Shown: positions 25,548 through 34,847 of the stretch, one piece after another
How the letters are laid out: every line of letters starts with the position of its first letter
Position numbering within the stretch: position 1 is the stretch's first letter
Notes under the pieces: model-generated
What the model was told of the DNA's origin: nothing
Seen by the model: the letters and a program-made list of their open reading frames with translations, nothing else
Database searches by the model: none
Assembly (NCBI RefSeq): GCF_000772535.1
Contig: NZ_JSUM01000001.1
Location: 62,001-126,000, forward strand
Direction of reading: 5' to 3'
DNA: 64,000 nucleotides
Source: Chelonobacter oris
GTDB lineage: Bacteria; Pseudomonadota; Gammaproteobacteria; Enterobacterales; Pasteurellaceae
Position numbers and translations under genes: made by a program

Positions 25548-27239
25548 TCAGGAAGCCTTATCGTTTTGATGGAAGAATTTATTGTACAGGGGTTCGGTGG
25601 CTACCGCCCATTCTTTATATTGTTGGTATAATGAAGCGTAGTGTTTAATTCTTTCTTCATCAGGAAAATAGGTTTTTTCCATTTTGCTTGCCATTACCTC
25701 TTGAGCCGATTCAACCGTAGGGTAGACTTCAGCGGCAACGGCGGCAAAAATAGCGGCCCCCAGTGCGCAGCACTGATCGGATTTTACGATCTGAATTGGT
25801 TTTTCCATCACATCGGCACAGGTTTGCATCACGACCTGTGATTTTCTGGCAATACCGCCTAGGGCAATTATTTTTTCTACCGGGACTTGTTGCGAGATCA
25901 GGCATTCCATAATCATTTTTGATCCGAAAGCCGTTGCGACAATCAAAGAGCCGAATATTGCGCTGGCATCGGTTCCCAAACTGATTCCGGAGATGACGCC
26001 TTTGAGTTTTTGATTGGCAAAAGGGGTTCTTCGCCCATTAAACCAATCCAGCGTCAGGGGCAAATATTCCAGTCTCGGATTTTGATTCCACTCTCTCGCC
26101 AGATCTGACAGCAGTTGCTGTCTAAAACTATCAATTTCTGTCTGCAGGTGCGGGTGCTGGCGTACCAATTTATCCAGCGGCCAGCTCACAATCCGGGCAA
26201 ACCAAGCATATACATCGCCAAAAGCCGATTGTCCGGCTTCCAGCCCGATTGCATTTGGAATTACGCTGCCGTCGACTTGTCCGCATATGCCTTCGATTGA
26301 ACGTTTGTTTACGGTATCATAATCGGTAATCAACACATCGCAAGTTGAGGTGCCAATTACTTTCACCAACGTATTTTTAGAGGCTCCCGCACCCACTGTC
26401 CCCATATGGCAATCCAGCGCTCCGCCTGAAATAATCACATTTTTCGGCAGGTTTAATTTCTCTGCCCATTCCGAGGTAATGGTACCGACAGCAATGTCAG
26501 CGGTTTGGGTTTCGGTAAATAACGGTGTTTGCAAATTCTCTGTCAGGGACGGATGAAGTGCGGTCAAAAATTCGGCTGACGGCAAGCCGTTCCAATCAGG
26601 GTGCCATAAACTTTTGTGTCCGGCAGTACAACGACCTCTTTTTAGTTGGGTGGGGTGGGTTGTGCCGGACAAGAGCGCCGGAATCCAATCGCATAATTCG
26701 ACCCAATTGACGGCATGGCGTCTGACCTCTTCATCAATCGCTTGAATATGCGTGATTTTTGCCCAAAACCATTCCGCAGAGTAAGTGCCGCCGATATATT
26801 TGCTATAATCGGGATATTTCCCGCTGTGGCATAATTCGGTAATATCATCGGCTTCTTTTGTTGCGGTGTGGTCTTTCCACAACACAAACATCGCATTGGG
26901 ATTTTCTTTAAAACGTTCATTCAGTGCTAAAATACGACCTTCCGCATCTATTGGCGCCGGGGTCGAGCCTGTTGCATCAATGCCGATTGCAACAATATTT
27001 TTTCGGATTGTTTCATCGATATTCATTGTGATTTCACAAATGGTGTCGGTCATGGATTCGATATAATCAAGGGGATGATGGCGAAACTGATTATTATTTG
27101 AATCGCAATATAACTCTTTTTTCCAGCGTGGATAATTGACGACATGTGTCGCTACTTCTTCTCCGCTTTGGCAATTGACCAACAGTGAGCGAACCGAATC
27201 ACTGCCGAAATCCAGGCCGATAACAAATTTTTCTGACAT
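25548..27239 (-). CDS. araB: Ribulokinase (AraB-like, FGGY family)
   Basis: A 563-residue FGGY carbohydrate kinase that closely resembles E. coli AraB over its whole length, with [54 protein letters not shown] and [12 protein letters not shown]. AraB phosphorylates L-ribulose in arabinose breakdown and tolerates other 2-ketopentoses. ATG 27239 is preferred to ATG 27245 because AAGGGG stands eight bases before it, although 27245 overlaps the upstream stop. It is the last gene of a leftward cluster with an ABC transporter and AraC. No araA or araD lies nearby, so the rest of the pathway must be elsewhere. Confidence 0.92.
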   Translation of the reverse strand: MSEKFVIGLDFGSDSVRSLLVNCQSGEEVATHVVNYPRWKKELYCDSNNNQFRHHPLDYIESMTDTICEITMNIDETIRKNIVAIGIDATGSTPAPIDAEGRILALNERFKENPNAMFVLWKDHTATKEADDITELCHSGKYPDYSKYIGGTYSAEWFWAKITHIQAIDEEVRRHAVNWVELCDWIPALLSGTTHPTQLKRGRCTAGHKSLWHPDWNGLPSAEFLTALHPSLTENLQTPLFTETQTADIAVGTITSEWAEKLNLPKNVIISGGALDCHMGTVGAGASKNTLVKVIGTSTCDVLITDYDTVNKRSIEGICGQVDGSVIPNAIGLEAGQSAFGDVYAWFARIVSWPLDKLVRQHPHLQTEIDSFRQQLLSDLAREWNQNPRLEYLPLTLDWFNGRRTPFANQKLKGVISGISLGTDASAIFGSLIVATAFGSKMIMECLISQQVPVEKIIALGGIARKSQVVMQTCADVMEKPIQIVKSDQCCALGAAIFAAVAAEVYPTVESAQEVMASKMEKTYFPDEERIKHYASLYQQYKEWAVATEPLYNKFFHQNDKAS

Positions 27240-27241
27240 AA

Positions 27242-28207
27242 TCATGACCCCTTATAATTTTTTCTTTTTGTAAAAAAGTGAATTTGGTATTTTTGCAAGA
27301 AAATAAATAGAATTAATAATCCGCCCCATAACGCCATGGTGATATAACTACTTACGCCAATAATATTTAAACCGCTCTCTAAAGTTTGTAGCAACACCAA
27401 CGCCATCAGAATACCGACTAATTTTCCTTTACCGCCGTCCGGATTGACACCGCCCAATACGGTTGCCAGAATCGCCGTCAGCAGATAAGAATCGCCATAA
27501 GAGGATTTGGCGGAATTGAGCTTCGACATCATCAGCAGTGCTGCCGCAACACAAAGCACCGATGATATAATATAGACTAGAATAAGCACTTTCTGGGTAT
27601 TAATACCAGAAAAATAGGTGGCTTTTTCATTATTGCCAATAAAATAGATCGATTTCCCTAATGTTGTTTTATCAAAGATAACCCATAATAAAAAAGACAA
27701 TAGAATAAAAATGATTAATGGAAACGGAATGCCGAGCCATGTTCCACTGTTGAGTATCAAAATGGTTTCAGAAAAATTAGAGATAGCTGAACCTTTTGAT
27801 AGGAGAATATTTAATCCGTTGAGTAATGTCATGGTTCCTAGTGTCGCCAGAATAGGCGAAACCCGAATAACCGCAATTAATATCCCGTTAATCAATCCGA
27901 TGAGTATTGCCGTGATCAAGCCTAGTAAAACAGCAATAAAAAGTGAAGAAGGGTTATTCATCAGATAAAATGCCATCACTAACGAGCAAGAATTCATGGT
28001 GGCGATAATTGATAAATTAATGCCGCCGGTTAGCATCGTGATCGCCATGGATAGAGTCAATACCCCTAAAATAGGCATTTGGGAAGCGATCGATTGGAAA
28101 TTATTGAGTGACCAGAAAACATCCGGTATCAAAATACTGAATGAAAGTACGATCAACAGTAATAACAGTATTAAATATTTAAAGGAATTGTCATTGCTTT
28201 TATTCAT
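27242..28207 (-). CDS. CUT2-family sugar ABC transporter permease (second of two)
   Basis: A 321-residue inner-membrane permease of the RbsC/LsrD type with about eight to ten hydrophobic segments. The family sequences [32 protein letters not shown] and [14 protein letters not shown] are visible. Together with the neighbouring, clearly different permease it forms a heterodimeric channel, as LsrC and LsrD do. It overlaps araB by an ATGA junction and begins five bases after the stop of the upstream permease. The substrate is probably a pentose, inferred from AraB and AraC. The base composition is AT-rich compared with the housekeeping genes. Confidence 0.88.
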   Translation of the reverse strand: MNKSNDNSFKYLILLLLLIVLSFSILIPDVFWSLNNFQSIASQMPILGVLTLSMAITMLTGGINLSIIATMNSCSLVMAFYLMNNPSSLFIAVLLGLITAILIGLINGILIAVIRVSPILATLGTMTLLNGLNILLSKGSAISNFSETILILNSGTWLGIPFPLIIFILLSFLLWVIFDKTTLGKSIYFIGNNEKATYFSGINTQKVLILVYIISSVLCVAAALLMMSKLNSAKSSYGDSYLLTAILATVLGGVNPDGGKGKLVGILMALVLLQTLESGLNIIGVSSYITMALWGGLLILFIFLQKYQIHFFTKRKNYKGS

Positions 28208-28212
28208 AACGA

Positions 28213-29181
28213 TTACTCTCCCACCTTATTTCGTTGACTCCAGGCCGTCATACTGACGCTGAATACAATAATCAAACCGGTTACGACCGTTTGCCAATAT
28301 GAAGAGATGCCCAACAGATTCAGCCCGTTTTGAATGATGGCTAATAAAATAACGCCCATCATGGTGCCGGATAATGTGCCTTTGCCGCCGATCAGGCTGG
28401 TTCCGCCGAGTACGACGGCAGCCAGTACGGTCAGCTCGTATCCCAGTAGTGAATCCGGTGCAACGGTTTGCACGGTATAAGATTGGACAACGCCGGCAAT
28501 ACCGGAGACGAATCCCATGTAGCCGTATACAAAAAGGTGTAGTTTTAACAGATTAAAACCGACTCTGGAGGCGGCTTCGGCATTTCCGCCCAAGGCGTAA
28601 ATTTTTCTGCCGATACTGGTTTTATTCATGATAAATCCGGTGAGTAAAATCACGGTGAGCAGTAACAGAAACTGGAATGACAGCCCATATTCAAATCCTG
28701 TGGCGGTTGTCGATTTGAAAAAAATAATTTCTTCCTGAAACCATGCCGGATAATCATACAACCAAGTACCTTTGGTGATATAAAGCAGCAAGCCGTAAAA
28801 TATATTCAGGGTCGATATGGTGATAATAATTGAAGGTACTTTTAATCGGTTGACAATAAAGGCATTGATAAGCCCAAGTGCGGTTCCGGAAAGTGTTGAA
28901 ATTAAAAAGACAATAAAATAATTTCCATCATGCTTCATAATAAAGGAAACCATAATATATTGTGAAATAATGGTGATGGCAGGAAAGGAAATATCAATTC
29001 CGCCTGAAATCAGGACAATAAATAACCCGCAAGCCAAAATGGCCAGCATCGCATAACTGTTAATAACATCGTAAAGATTTTCTATTGTTAAAAAATCATC
29101 TGTTTTTATTGAGAGGTAAACAGAAAGAATCAATATCGTGATGATTAGAAAGAAACTTTGCGAAATGGATTTATTTTTCAT
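28213..29181 (-). CDS. CUT2-family sugar ABC transporter permease (first of two)
   Basis: A 322-residue permease of the RbsC/LsrC family. Conserved sequences include ILACGLFIVLISGGIDISFPA, LGLINAFIVNRLKVPSII and VVLGGTSLIGGKGT. The frame is open upstream to 29232 inside the ATPase gene; ATG 29181 gives the short basic N-terminus MKNKSISQ and overlaps the ATPase stop by 11 bases. It differs markedly from the next permease, so the pore is heterodimeric. This is unlike AraFGH or RbsABC, which use a single permease species. Confidence 0.88.
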   Translation of the reverse strand: MKNKSISQSFFLIITILILSVYLSIKTDDFLTIENLYDVINSYAMLAILACGLFIVLISGGIDISFPAITIISQYIMVSFIMKHDGNYFIVFLISTLSGTALGLINAFIVNRLKVPSIIITISTLNIFYGLLLYITKGTWLYDYPAWFQEEIIFFKSTTATGFEYGLSFQFLLLLTVILLTGFIMNKTSIGRKIYALGGNAEAASRVGFNLLKLHLFVYGYMGFVSGIAGVVQSYTVQTVAPDSLLGYELTVLAAVVLGGTSLIGGKGTLSGTMMGVILLAIIQNGLNLLGISSYWQTVVTGLIIVFSVSMTAWSQRNKVGE

Positions 29182-30649
29182 TGATTGCCTCCAGTATTTC
29201 CGCTTCACCGGTACTCTCCGCGTTAAATTCATGGCTGATTTTGCCGGATTTCATCACAAAAATTTTGTGGCTGTTATAGTAGGCCTCTTCCACTTCATCG
29301 GTAATGAATATTACAGCAATACCCTTGGCGGAGAGCTCTCTGATGATGGTGAATATGCCCTCTTTATTGGCAATATCCACGCCGATGGTCGGTTCATCCA
29401 GAATAAGCAGATCCGGATTAATGGCGAGCCATTTGGCAATCGAGACCCTTTGTGCATTGCCGCCGGACAGAGTGTTCACCGGTAATCCGGCATCAGGCGA
29501 TTTAATCTTTAATTGTTCAATCAGGCGATTGCTGTATTCTGCAACACGCTTTTCATTAATCAGCCCAAATTTGGTTGTGATTTTATTGAAAATAGTTGAA
29601 ATCATATTATCTTTAATCGCTGAATTCATGACTAGGCCGGTTGTCATTCTGTCTTCTGACACATAGCCTATACCGGCGGCAATAGCATCACGATTGCTGT
29701 TAAACCGCACTTTTTGGTTATGCAGTAGAATCTCGCCGCTGTCCGGCGGGGTAATACCGAACAGACTCAGGCAAAGTTCGGTTCTACCGGAACCAAGCAG
29801 GCCGATAATAGATACGACTTCGCCTTTATGTACCGAAAATGAAATATTCTGATATTCTTGATGTCTGCAAAGCCGGTTTACCGTTAAAACTGGTGGTGAC
29901 GGTGGTAATGCCGGTAATTTTTGATAATTGAATTCGATACCGGTCATTAAATAAGCCAATTTTTTTTCATTCATATCGGCTATGGCATAATTACCGACCA
30001 AATTACCGTCTTTCAATACGGTGACTTTGTCTGAGACTTTAATGACTTCGTTGAGTTTATGACTGACAAAAATAATACTGATACCGGCGGTTTTGAGTTG
30101 CTCGACGATTCTGAGCAAGGCTTGAACCTCCTGTACGGTTAAGGATGCCGTCGGTTCGTCCATAATAATCAATCTGGCATCTTGCACTAATGCCCGGCAG
30201 ATTGCAACCAGTTGCTGCTGAGCTACCGATAAAGTTTCGGCTGTTGCATCAAGGGCTAGGTTTGCGCCTATTTTTTTCAAAATACCATTTGCAACCGTAT
30301 TGATTTTATTGCGGTCGACCAGAAAATGGTTATGGTGCAGGTTAATGGCAATATTTTCAGCAACCGTTAGATTCGGAAATAACGAGAGATCTTGATAAAT
30401 GACTTGAATGCCTTTTTTAATTGATTCTTGTGGGGTGAGTTTGCTATATTTTTCACCGTCGATTTTGATGACCGCACTTTTATCCGGTTGATAGACACCG
30501 GATAAAATCTTGATTAACGTTGATTTTCCGCAGCCGTTTTGCCCAGCCAGACAAAGTACCTCACCTTTTTCTAAGGTTAATGAAATATTATCCAAGGCTT
30601 TCACACCGTAAAAGGTCTTAGAAATATTTTCCATGGTAATAAACGTCAT
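29171..30649 (-). CDS. CUT2-family sugar ABC transporter ATP-binding protein, two NBDs
   Basis: A 492-residue double ATPase of the RbsA/LsrA/MglA type. The first nucleotide-binding domain has Walker A GQNGCGKST near residue 36, the signature-like LSVAQQQL, and Walker B LIIMDE. The second has the degenerate Walker A GLLGSGRTE usual in this family, LSGGNAQR and LLILDEPTIGVD. The open frame starts with GTG 30658, but ATG 30649 has AGG at proper spacing and is preferred. It lies between the binding-protein gene, from which a hairpin separates it, and the first permease. Confidence 0.92.
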   Translation of the reverse strand: MTFITMENISKTFYGVKALDNISLTLEKGEVLCLAGQNGCGKSTLIKILSGVYQPDKSAVIKIDGEKYSKLTPQESIKKGIQVIYQDLSLFPNLTVAENIAINLHHNHFLVDRNKINTVANGILKKIGANLALDATAETLSVAQQQLVAICRALVQDARLIIMDEPTASLTVQEVQALLRIVEQLKTAGISIIFVSHKLNEVIKVSDKVTVLKDGNLVGNYAIADMNEKKLAYLMTGIEFNYQKLPALPPSPPVLTVNRLCRHQEYQNISFSVHKGEVVSIIGLLGSGRTELCLSLFGITPPDSGEILLHNQKVRFNSNRDAIAAGIGYVSEDRMTTGLVMNSAIKDNMISTIFNKITTKFGLINEKRVAEYSNRLIEQLKIKSPDAGLPVNTLSGGNAQRVSIAKWLAINPDLLILDEPTIGVDIANKEGIFTIIRELSAKGIAVIFITDEVEEAYYNSHKIFVMKSGKISHEFNAESTGEAEILEAINEK

Positions 30650-30690
30650 AATAATCACCTATAGTATTATGAAAATTGAGTCTCAAGAAA

Positions 30691-30727
30691 CGGAGGATTT
30701 CCCTCCCTCCATGGAAGAAAATCCGCC
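30691..30727 (-). terminator. Possible attenuator hairpin after the binding-protein gene
   Basis: GGATTT (30695-30700) can pair with AAATCC (30718-30723), with further imperfect pairing outside, around a pyrimidine-rich loop. It lies in the 91-base gap between the binding-protein stop and the ATPase start, where sugar ABC operons commonly carry a hairpin that raises binding-protein levels. No T tract follows, so the call is weak. Confidence 0.4.
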
Positions 30728-30740
30728 CTATTGGGAACGA

Positions 30741-31724
30741 TTAATACAGGTTATCAATATTATCTTTGGTGACTTTTAATACTTTATGGAATTGAATCAA
30801 GCGGTTTTCCGAATTAACGCTGGCTTTGCCCACATTCGGAATCTCAAAACCGTCAACAATTTCGTCACCTTTTAACAATTTGGCAGCGACTGCGGCCAAA
30901 GCATAGCCGCCGGATGCAGGATCATAGGTAATACCCATGGTGATATTGCCGCTTTTAATGAGTGATGCCGCCTGCGAAGGAATCATCATACCGAAGACAA
31001 AGAATTTATCTTTCATGCGTTTTTCTCTGACTGCCAGCCCCGCCCCGATAGGCCCTTGCGAGCCGAAGGAGACTACGGCTTTCAGATCAGGGTGCGCTTT
31101 CATCAGGTCAAGCGTTGTGCGTCTTGCGTCATCAATATTTTCAGCAACCGGCATACGCGTAGTTACTTCAAACATTTCCGGGTAATGTTCCTTCTGGTAT
31201 TTAACGAATAAATCGGCCCAAAGATTGTGCTGCGGAACGGTCAGCCCGCCGACATAAATAACATAACCGCCTTTGCCGCCCATGGATTTTGCCATTTCTT
31301 CCACGTTATCGGCGGCAAATTGTGCATTGTCGATGATTTCGATGTCCCAATCCGCACTTGGTTGTCCGACAGATTCATGCGTCAGTACGATAATTCCTTG
31401 CTGTTTGGCTTTTTTAAGTACTGGTTCTAACACATTGGCATCATTCGGTACAATGGAAATAGAATTTACTTTCTTGGCAATCAAGTCTTCAATCAGCTTT
31501 ACTTGCTGAGGAGCATCGGTACTGGAGGGGCCGACCTGATAAGCATTGACGCCAAAGTCTTTTCCGGCCAGCTCAACACCTTCTGCCATTCGATTGAACC
31601 ATGGCATACCGGCTATTTTAGAAATGTTTACTATTTCAACGTCTTTTGCCATGGCGCTCGGTGCTAGCATCGTCATTCCCAATAGCCCGGTCAAAAATAG
31701 ATTTTTTATCGTCAGCTTTTTCAT
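30741..31724 (-). CDS. Periplasmic sugar-binding protein, LsrB/RhaS-like
   Basis: A 327-residue periplasmic binding protein of the sugar-binding family 4 type. The signal peptide is about 26 residues, ending in APSAMA before KDVEIVNISK. The sequence resembles LsrB-type proteins more than AraF: EDLIAKKVNSISIVPNDANV, IVLTHESVGQP, and a C-terminal KVTKDNIDNLY that recalls the LsrB ending. It is the first gene after the regulatory region and should be the most highly expressed. Because the flanking genes are AraC and AraB relatives, its ligand is probably arabinose or another pentose rather than AI-2; this is inference. Confidence 0.85.
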   Translation of the reverse strand: MKKLTIKNLFLTGLLGMTMLAPSAMAKDVEIVNISKIAGMPWFNRMAEGVELAGKDFGVNAYQVGPSSTDAPQQVKLIEDLIAKKVNSISIVPNDANVLEPVLKKAKQQGIIVLTHESVGQPSADWDIEIIDNAQFAADNVEEMAKSMGGKGGYVIYVGGLTVPQHNLWADLFVKYQKEHYPEMFEVTTRMPVAENIDDARRTTLDLMKAHPDLKAVVSFGSQGPIGAGLAVREKRMKDKFFVFGMMIPSQAASLIKSGNITMGITYDPASGGYALAAVAAKLLKGDEIVDGFEIPNVGKASVNSENRLIQFHKVLKVTKDNIDNLY

Positions 31725-31802
31725 TATTCACCTCTTTTATGTTATGAACATGGTTATTTTTGCTACCAACATACTACATTCCAATCGTTGCATATGACTG
31801 TG

Positions 31803-31858
31803 ATCCAGTATAATTAATTGATTTTAAATGAATAAATTCAAAATAATATGTACTGGAT
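31803..31858. promoter_or_regulatory. Inverted repeat and promoter of the AraB/ABC operon
   Basis: ATCCAGTA (31803-31810) and TACTGGAT (31851-31858) are perfect inverted copies 48 bases apart. On the leftward strand the downstream copy overlaps a TATACT hexamer at 31808-31813 that is a plausible -10 for the binding-protein gene, about 90 bases before its start codon. The repeats flank the promoter and are candidate operator half-sites for AraC or another regulator; they do not match the E. coli araI half-sites. Confidence 0.5.
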
Positions 31859-31950
31859 TTTGAGTCTGCCAACATCATAGGACAAAGTTACAGCATGTGA
31901 TATGTAAAATCCGGCTATTTATATAGACTATTCGGCAGAAAAGACTTTTT

Positions 31951-31966
31951 TGTGATAACGGTCACT
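31951..31966. promoter_or_regulatory. CRP site upstream of the AraB/ABC operon
   Basis: TGTGATAACGGTCACT matches TGTGA-N6-TCACA at nine of ten positions. It lies just beyond the araC stop codon, upstream of the binding-protein promoter, and supports catabolite control of the cluster. Confidence 0.75.
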
Positions 31967-31975
31967 TGTTTTCAA

Positions 31976-32839
31976 TTATCGGGAACGGCGAAAAACGGAA
32001 GGACTGACCCCGCAATATTTTTTAAATACCTTGGAGAAGTAGAGTTGATCGTCAAAGCCTAATTGTTTGGCGATACTCATTATTGAAATATCAGAGGTAT
32101 AAAGCAGTTTTTTGGCATTTTCCATGCGTTGATTTTCACGCCACTGGGTTAGGCTGATGCCTAACTGTTGTGAAAATAAATGGGTCAGGCGTGAAGTTGA
32201 AAGATTGACACGGTTGGCAAAATACTCGATTTTATGGTTTTGTTGCAAGTCATTCAAAATTAAATTACATACCAGATCAATTCTTAAATCCAGCGAGTTG
32301 CTTGATTTATGTTCGACATTTTTCGGATCAAGGCCGGCGCATTTGATTAACAATAATTCCAGAAAACACATTGTCGTATCTTTGGCAAAGATTTCATTTG
32401 CTTTGGATAAATTTTCGATTTTGAGAAACAAGTCTAAAATTGTCTGGTATTCCTCTTTGTCTTGTATACTGAGGCGGCCGATACCGTTTTCGTTTGAAGA
32501 CCACCTGAGCCAATCTATCCAGAATGTTCGCGGCCTGAAATAGATCCATTGGTGATACCACGAATAGTATGCCGGTTCTCTGCAATAATGGTGAATTGCC
32601 TGCGGTGAAAACAACAGCAAATCCCCTTTGTCTGCAAGAAAAGTTTTTTCCCCGTCGAATACCGCCCCTCTTCCTCTGGTTGTTAAATTGATAATATAGC
32701 CTTTCATACCCTGCGGACGATTAATCGTATAGTCAAGGTAATTGTCTTTTTCGATCAGTGTCCGCCCTGCGACCAAATCCATATCGAACGGATAGTCGGA
32801 TAAGAGCGGCGAGAGTTCTGTCGGATCATTGTCAGCCAA
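31976..32839 (-). CDS. araC: Arabinose-type regulator AraC
   Basis: A 287-residue AraC relative that resembles E. coli AraC in both domains. The arabinose-binding domain has NYLDYTINRPQGMKGYIINL, GDLLLFSPQAIHHY and WYHQWIYFRPR (about residues 33-105). The DNA-binding domain (about 185-285) has LSTSRLTHLFSQQLGIS and GFDDQLYFSKVFKKYCG. The start is TTG 32839, because no ATG or GTG is available in frame and AGGA lies seven bases upstream; it aligns with the E. coli N-terminus. It stands only 37 bases after the LacI-type gene on the same strand, so it may depend partly on read-through from the upstream cluster. Confidence 0.9.
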   Translation of the reverse strand: MADNDPTELSPLLSDYPFDMDLVAGRTLIEKDNYLDYTINRPQGMKGYIINLTTRGRGAVFDGEKTFLADKGDLLLFSPQAIHHYCREPAYYSWYHQWIYFRPRTFWIDWLRWSSNENGIGRLSIQDKEEYQTILDLFLKIENLSKANEIFAKDTTMCFLELLLIKCAGLDPKNVEHKSSNSLDLRIDLVCNLILNDLQQNHKIEYFANRVNLSTSRLTHLFSQQLGISLTQWRENQRMENAKKLLYTSDISIMSIAKQLGFDDQLYFSKVFKKYCGVSPSVFRRSR

Positions 32840-32876
32840 AATGTCTTCCTGATTAACTTTATGATTTTTATAATAA

Positions 32877-33905
32877 TTATGCTGATTGTCTTTTCACTAA
32901 TTGCATAGGAATAAGCTGCTTTACGACTGAGGGCGTCTTGCCTCCAATATAAGTCAATAATGTTTCTATTGCAGTTTTTGCAATACGGTCATAATTTTGT
33001 GCAGCGGTTGTCAATGGAGGACAGGTATAAGCCGCTAGTGGATGATCATCATGGCCAGCAATACGTAGTGCTCCATCGTTGATTCCTACGGGAATATTGG
33101 CTTCCCATGCAGCAAGAAAGGCACCATAAGCCAAACGATCGTTAGCACATAGTAGTGCTTGATATTTTGAGCGGTTTCCACTGATCCAGTGAGCTGCCTG
33201 AGAATGACCGTAAATTTCAAATTGCCAATCCATTCCGCCGTCAGTCGTTAAAATATATGGCTTTTCTTTATTCTTTTCCATTGCAGTCTGGTAGGCTTGC
33301 AGTCTTGTGCTTGCATTACGATTAATTTCGGGCATTGCTAAAAACGCTGGCGGTGTGCCATTTTGACAGAGATAATCAACCAACAGGGTTATTCCTTGCT
33401 GATTATCAGTACCAATAAAAGGAGCATTATGCATTGGTGGTGAATCAAGATATACAATCGGAAAACTATCTTCCATTTGCCTCAATTTACTTTGTACCGC
33501 ATTTCTTCCCAAAGGTACGATTAATGCGCCGGCAACATTCATAGACTGTAATTTTGCAACGGCATCAGCCTCGACACTCAGTTTTCCATTAGACGGTAGT
33601 GTAAATGTAAAATAGCCGGATATTTCTGCAATCGTTGATATTCGCGATACTAATTGCATATAAAAAGGATCGGTTACACTGGGAATAATAATACCAATAA
33701 CCCGGCTTTTACGCCGTTTTAAATTACTGGCAAAGAGATTTGGGCGAAATCCGGTTTCTTTGACGGCCATTTGAATAAGTGTGCGTGCATTATCACTGAC
33801 TTGTTGAGGATCATTAAAATACTTCGATAATGTCTGGCGTGAAAGCCCGATATAATCTGCAAGTTGTTGCATTGTATTGACAGTTTGGTTTATTTCTTTA
33901 ACCAT
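32877..33905 (-). CDS. LacI-family transcriptional regulator
   Basis: A 342-residue LacI/GalR-type regulator. The N-terminal helix-turn-helix is MQQLADYIGLSRQTLSKYFN (about 12-31), followed by a hinge ending FASNLKRRKSRVIGIIIP and a periplasmic-binding-like sensor domain. The recognition helix SRQTLSKYFN differs from the common SxxTVSRVLN. It is the last gene of the binding protein-ATPase-permease-kinase cluster, three bases after the kinase stop, and its own ribosome binding site is weak, so translation is probably coupled. The likely target is the perfect palindrome at 38352-38365 before the cluster. The ligand is unknown. Confidence 0.9.
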   Translation of the reverse strand: MVKEINQTVNTMQQLADYIGLSRQTLSKYFNDPQQVSDNARTLIQMAVKETGFRPNLFASNLKRRKSRVIGIIIPSVTDPFYMQLVSRISTIAEISGYFTFTLPSNGKLSVEADAVAKLQSMNVAGALIVPLGRNAVQSKLRQMEDSFPIVYLDSPPMHNAPFIGTDNQQGITLLVDYLCQNGTPPAFLAMPEINRNASTRLQAYQTAMEKNKEKPYILTTDGGMDWQFEIYGHSQAAHWISGNRSKYQALLCANDRLAYGAFLAAWEANIPVGINDGALRIAGHDDHPLAAYTCPPLTTAAQNYDRIAKTAIETLLTYIGGKTPSVVKQLIPMQLVKRQSA

Positions 33906-33908
33906 TAA

Positions 33909-34847
33909 TTATTTCGCCACGTTTAAAAATTGTTCTAATTCAACCCTTGTCGAAGTACCTTCCATAGGTCCCAGAAATGTGACGGCTCGTGCTCCGGCAA
34001 TATTGGCATAGTATAATGCTTCTTGTGGTGAGGATCCATTTAACCAAAAGCTGACAAACGCGCCGCCGAAGCTATCACCGGCACCTGTCGGGTCCAATTC
34101 GGTTACTGAGTGTGCGGCGACATCAAATCGTTTCCCCTCTGCAAAATAACTTGCCCCTTGATGCCCACGTTTAAGCACGATTTCACGAATACCACGATTT
34201 AATAACTCGTTAATTGCAGTATGCTCATCTTTTGCCCGGGTAAACAGAAATAACTCATCACCAGACGGTAAAAAAAGATCGGTTTGTGCCAATACAGCAT
34301 CAAGATCCGCATGTAATGTCGGCGTCATCATTTCCGCTCGTAAATTAGGATCAAACGAAACTGTGCCGCCATGGGATTTAATCGCTTGAATCGCTTTTAA
34401 TGCCATTTTGTTCAGTCCGGGAGATGAAAGTGCGGTTCCCATTAAATGTAAATGGCGGCACTGTTGCAATAATTGCTCAATCTCAGAATTTTCTTCCAGT
34501 TTGCCACAGGCACTGTTCGCAATATTGAACACGAATTTTCGGCTTCCATCTTCCCGATAACGAATAAAAGCACTACCGGTAGTTTCGCCTTTTGCCATAA
34601 CAATGCCTGAAATATCAACATGATCAGCGGCTAGACGATTAAGGTTCAGTCTACCAAAATCATCATCACCGACCCGTGAAATCATTGCACAAGGTGTACC
34701 CAATTTACCTACTTGATCAATAAAAATTGCCGGTGCACCGGATGGAAATGGACCAATAAACGGTTGTATCTCTAAAAAACCGTTTCCCTTTGTCGTCGCC
34801 ACAATTTCAACTAAAATTTCGCCGATGGTTAATACTTTTTGACTCAT
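33909..34847 (-). CDS. PfkB-family carbohydrate kinase
   Basis: A 312-residue ribokinase-superfamily kinase. The substrate-side N-terminal sequence IGEILVEIVATTKG and the C-terminal catalytic signature DPTGAGDSFGGAFVSFWL with the base Asp are clear. The N-terminal pattern is closer to the 2-keto-3-deoxygluconate and tagatose kinase branch than to RbsK. ATG 34847 overlaps the permease stop (ATGA) and has GGAGC upstream. It should phosphorylate the sugar imported by the adjacent ABC transporter. No isomerase is encoded, which suggests a ketose or ribose-like sugar that can be phosphorylated directly; the substrate remains unknown. Confidence 0.9.
   Translation of the reverse strand: MSQKVLTIGEILVEIVATTKGNGFLEIQPFIGPFPSGAPAIFIDQVGKLGTPCAMISRVGDDDFGRLNLNRLAADHVDISGIVMAKGETTGSAFIRYREDGSRKFVFNIANSACGKLEENSEIEQLLQQCRHLHLMGTALSSPGLNKMALKAIQAIKSHGGTVSFDPNLRAEMMTPTLHADLDAVLAQTDLFLPSGDELFLFTRAKDEHTAINELLNRGIREIVLKRGHQGASYFAEGKRFDVAAHSVTELDPTGAGDSFGGAFVSFWLNGSSPQEALYYANIAGARAVTFLGPMEGTSTRVELEQFLNVAK

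Noticed and set aside
25548-31724. Naming the two-permease transporter as the autoinducer-2 system LsrACDB
   Set aside because: luxS is nearby and the architecture fits, but the kinase is AraB-like, the regulator is AraC-like, and lsrK, lsrR, lsrF and lsrG are absent.
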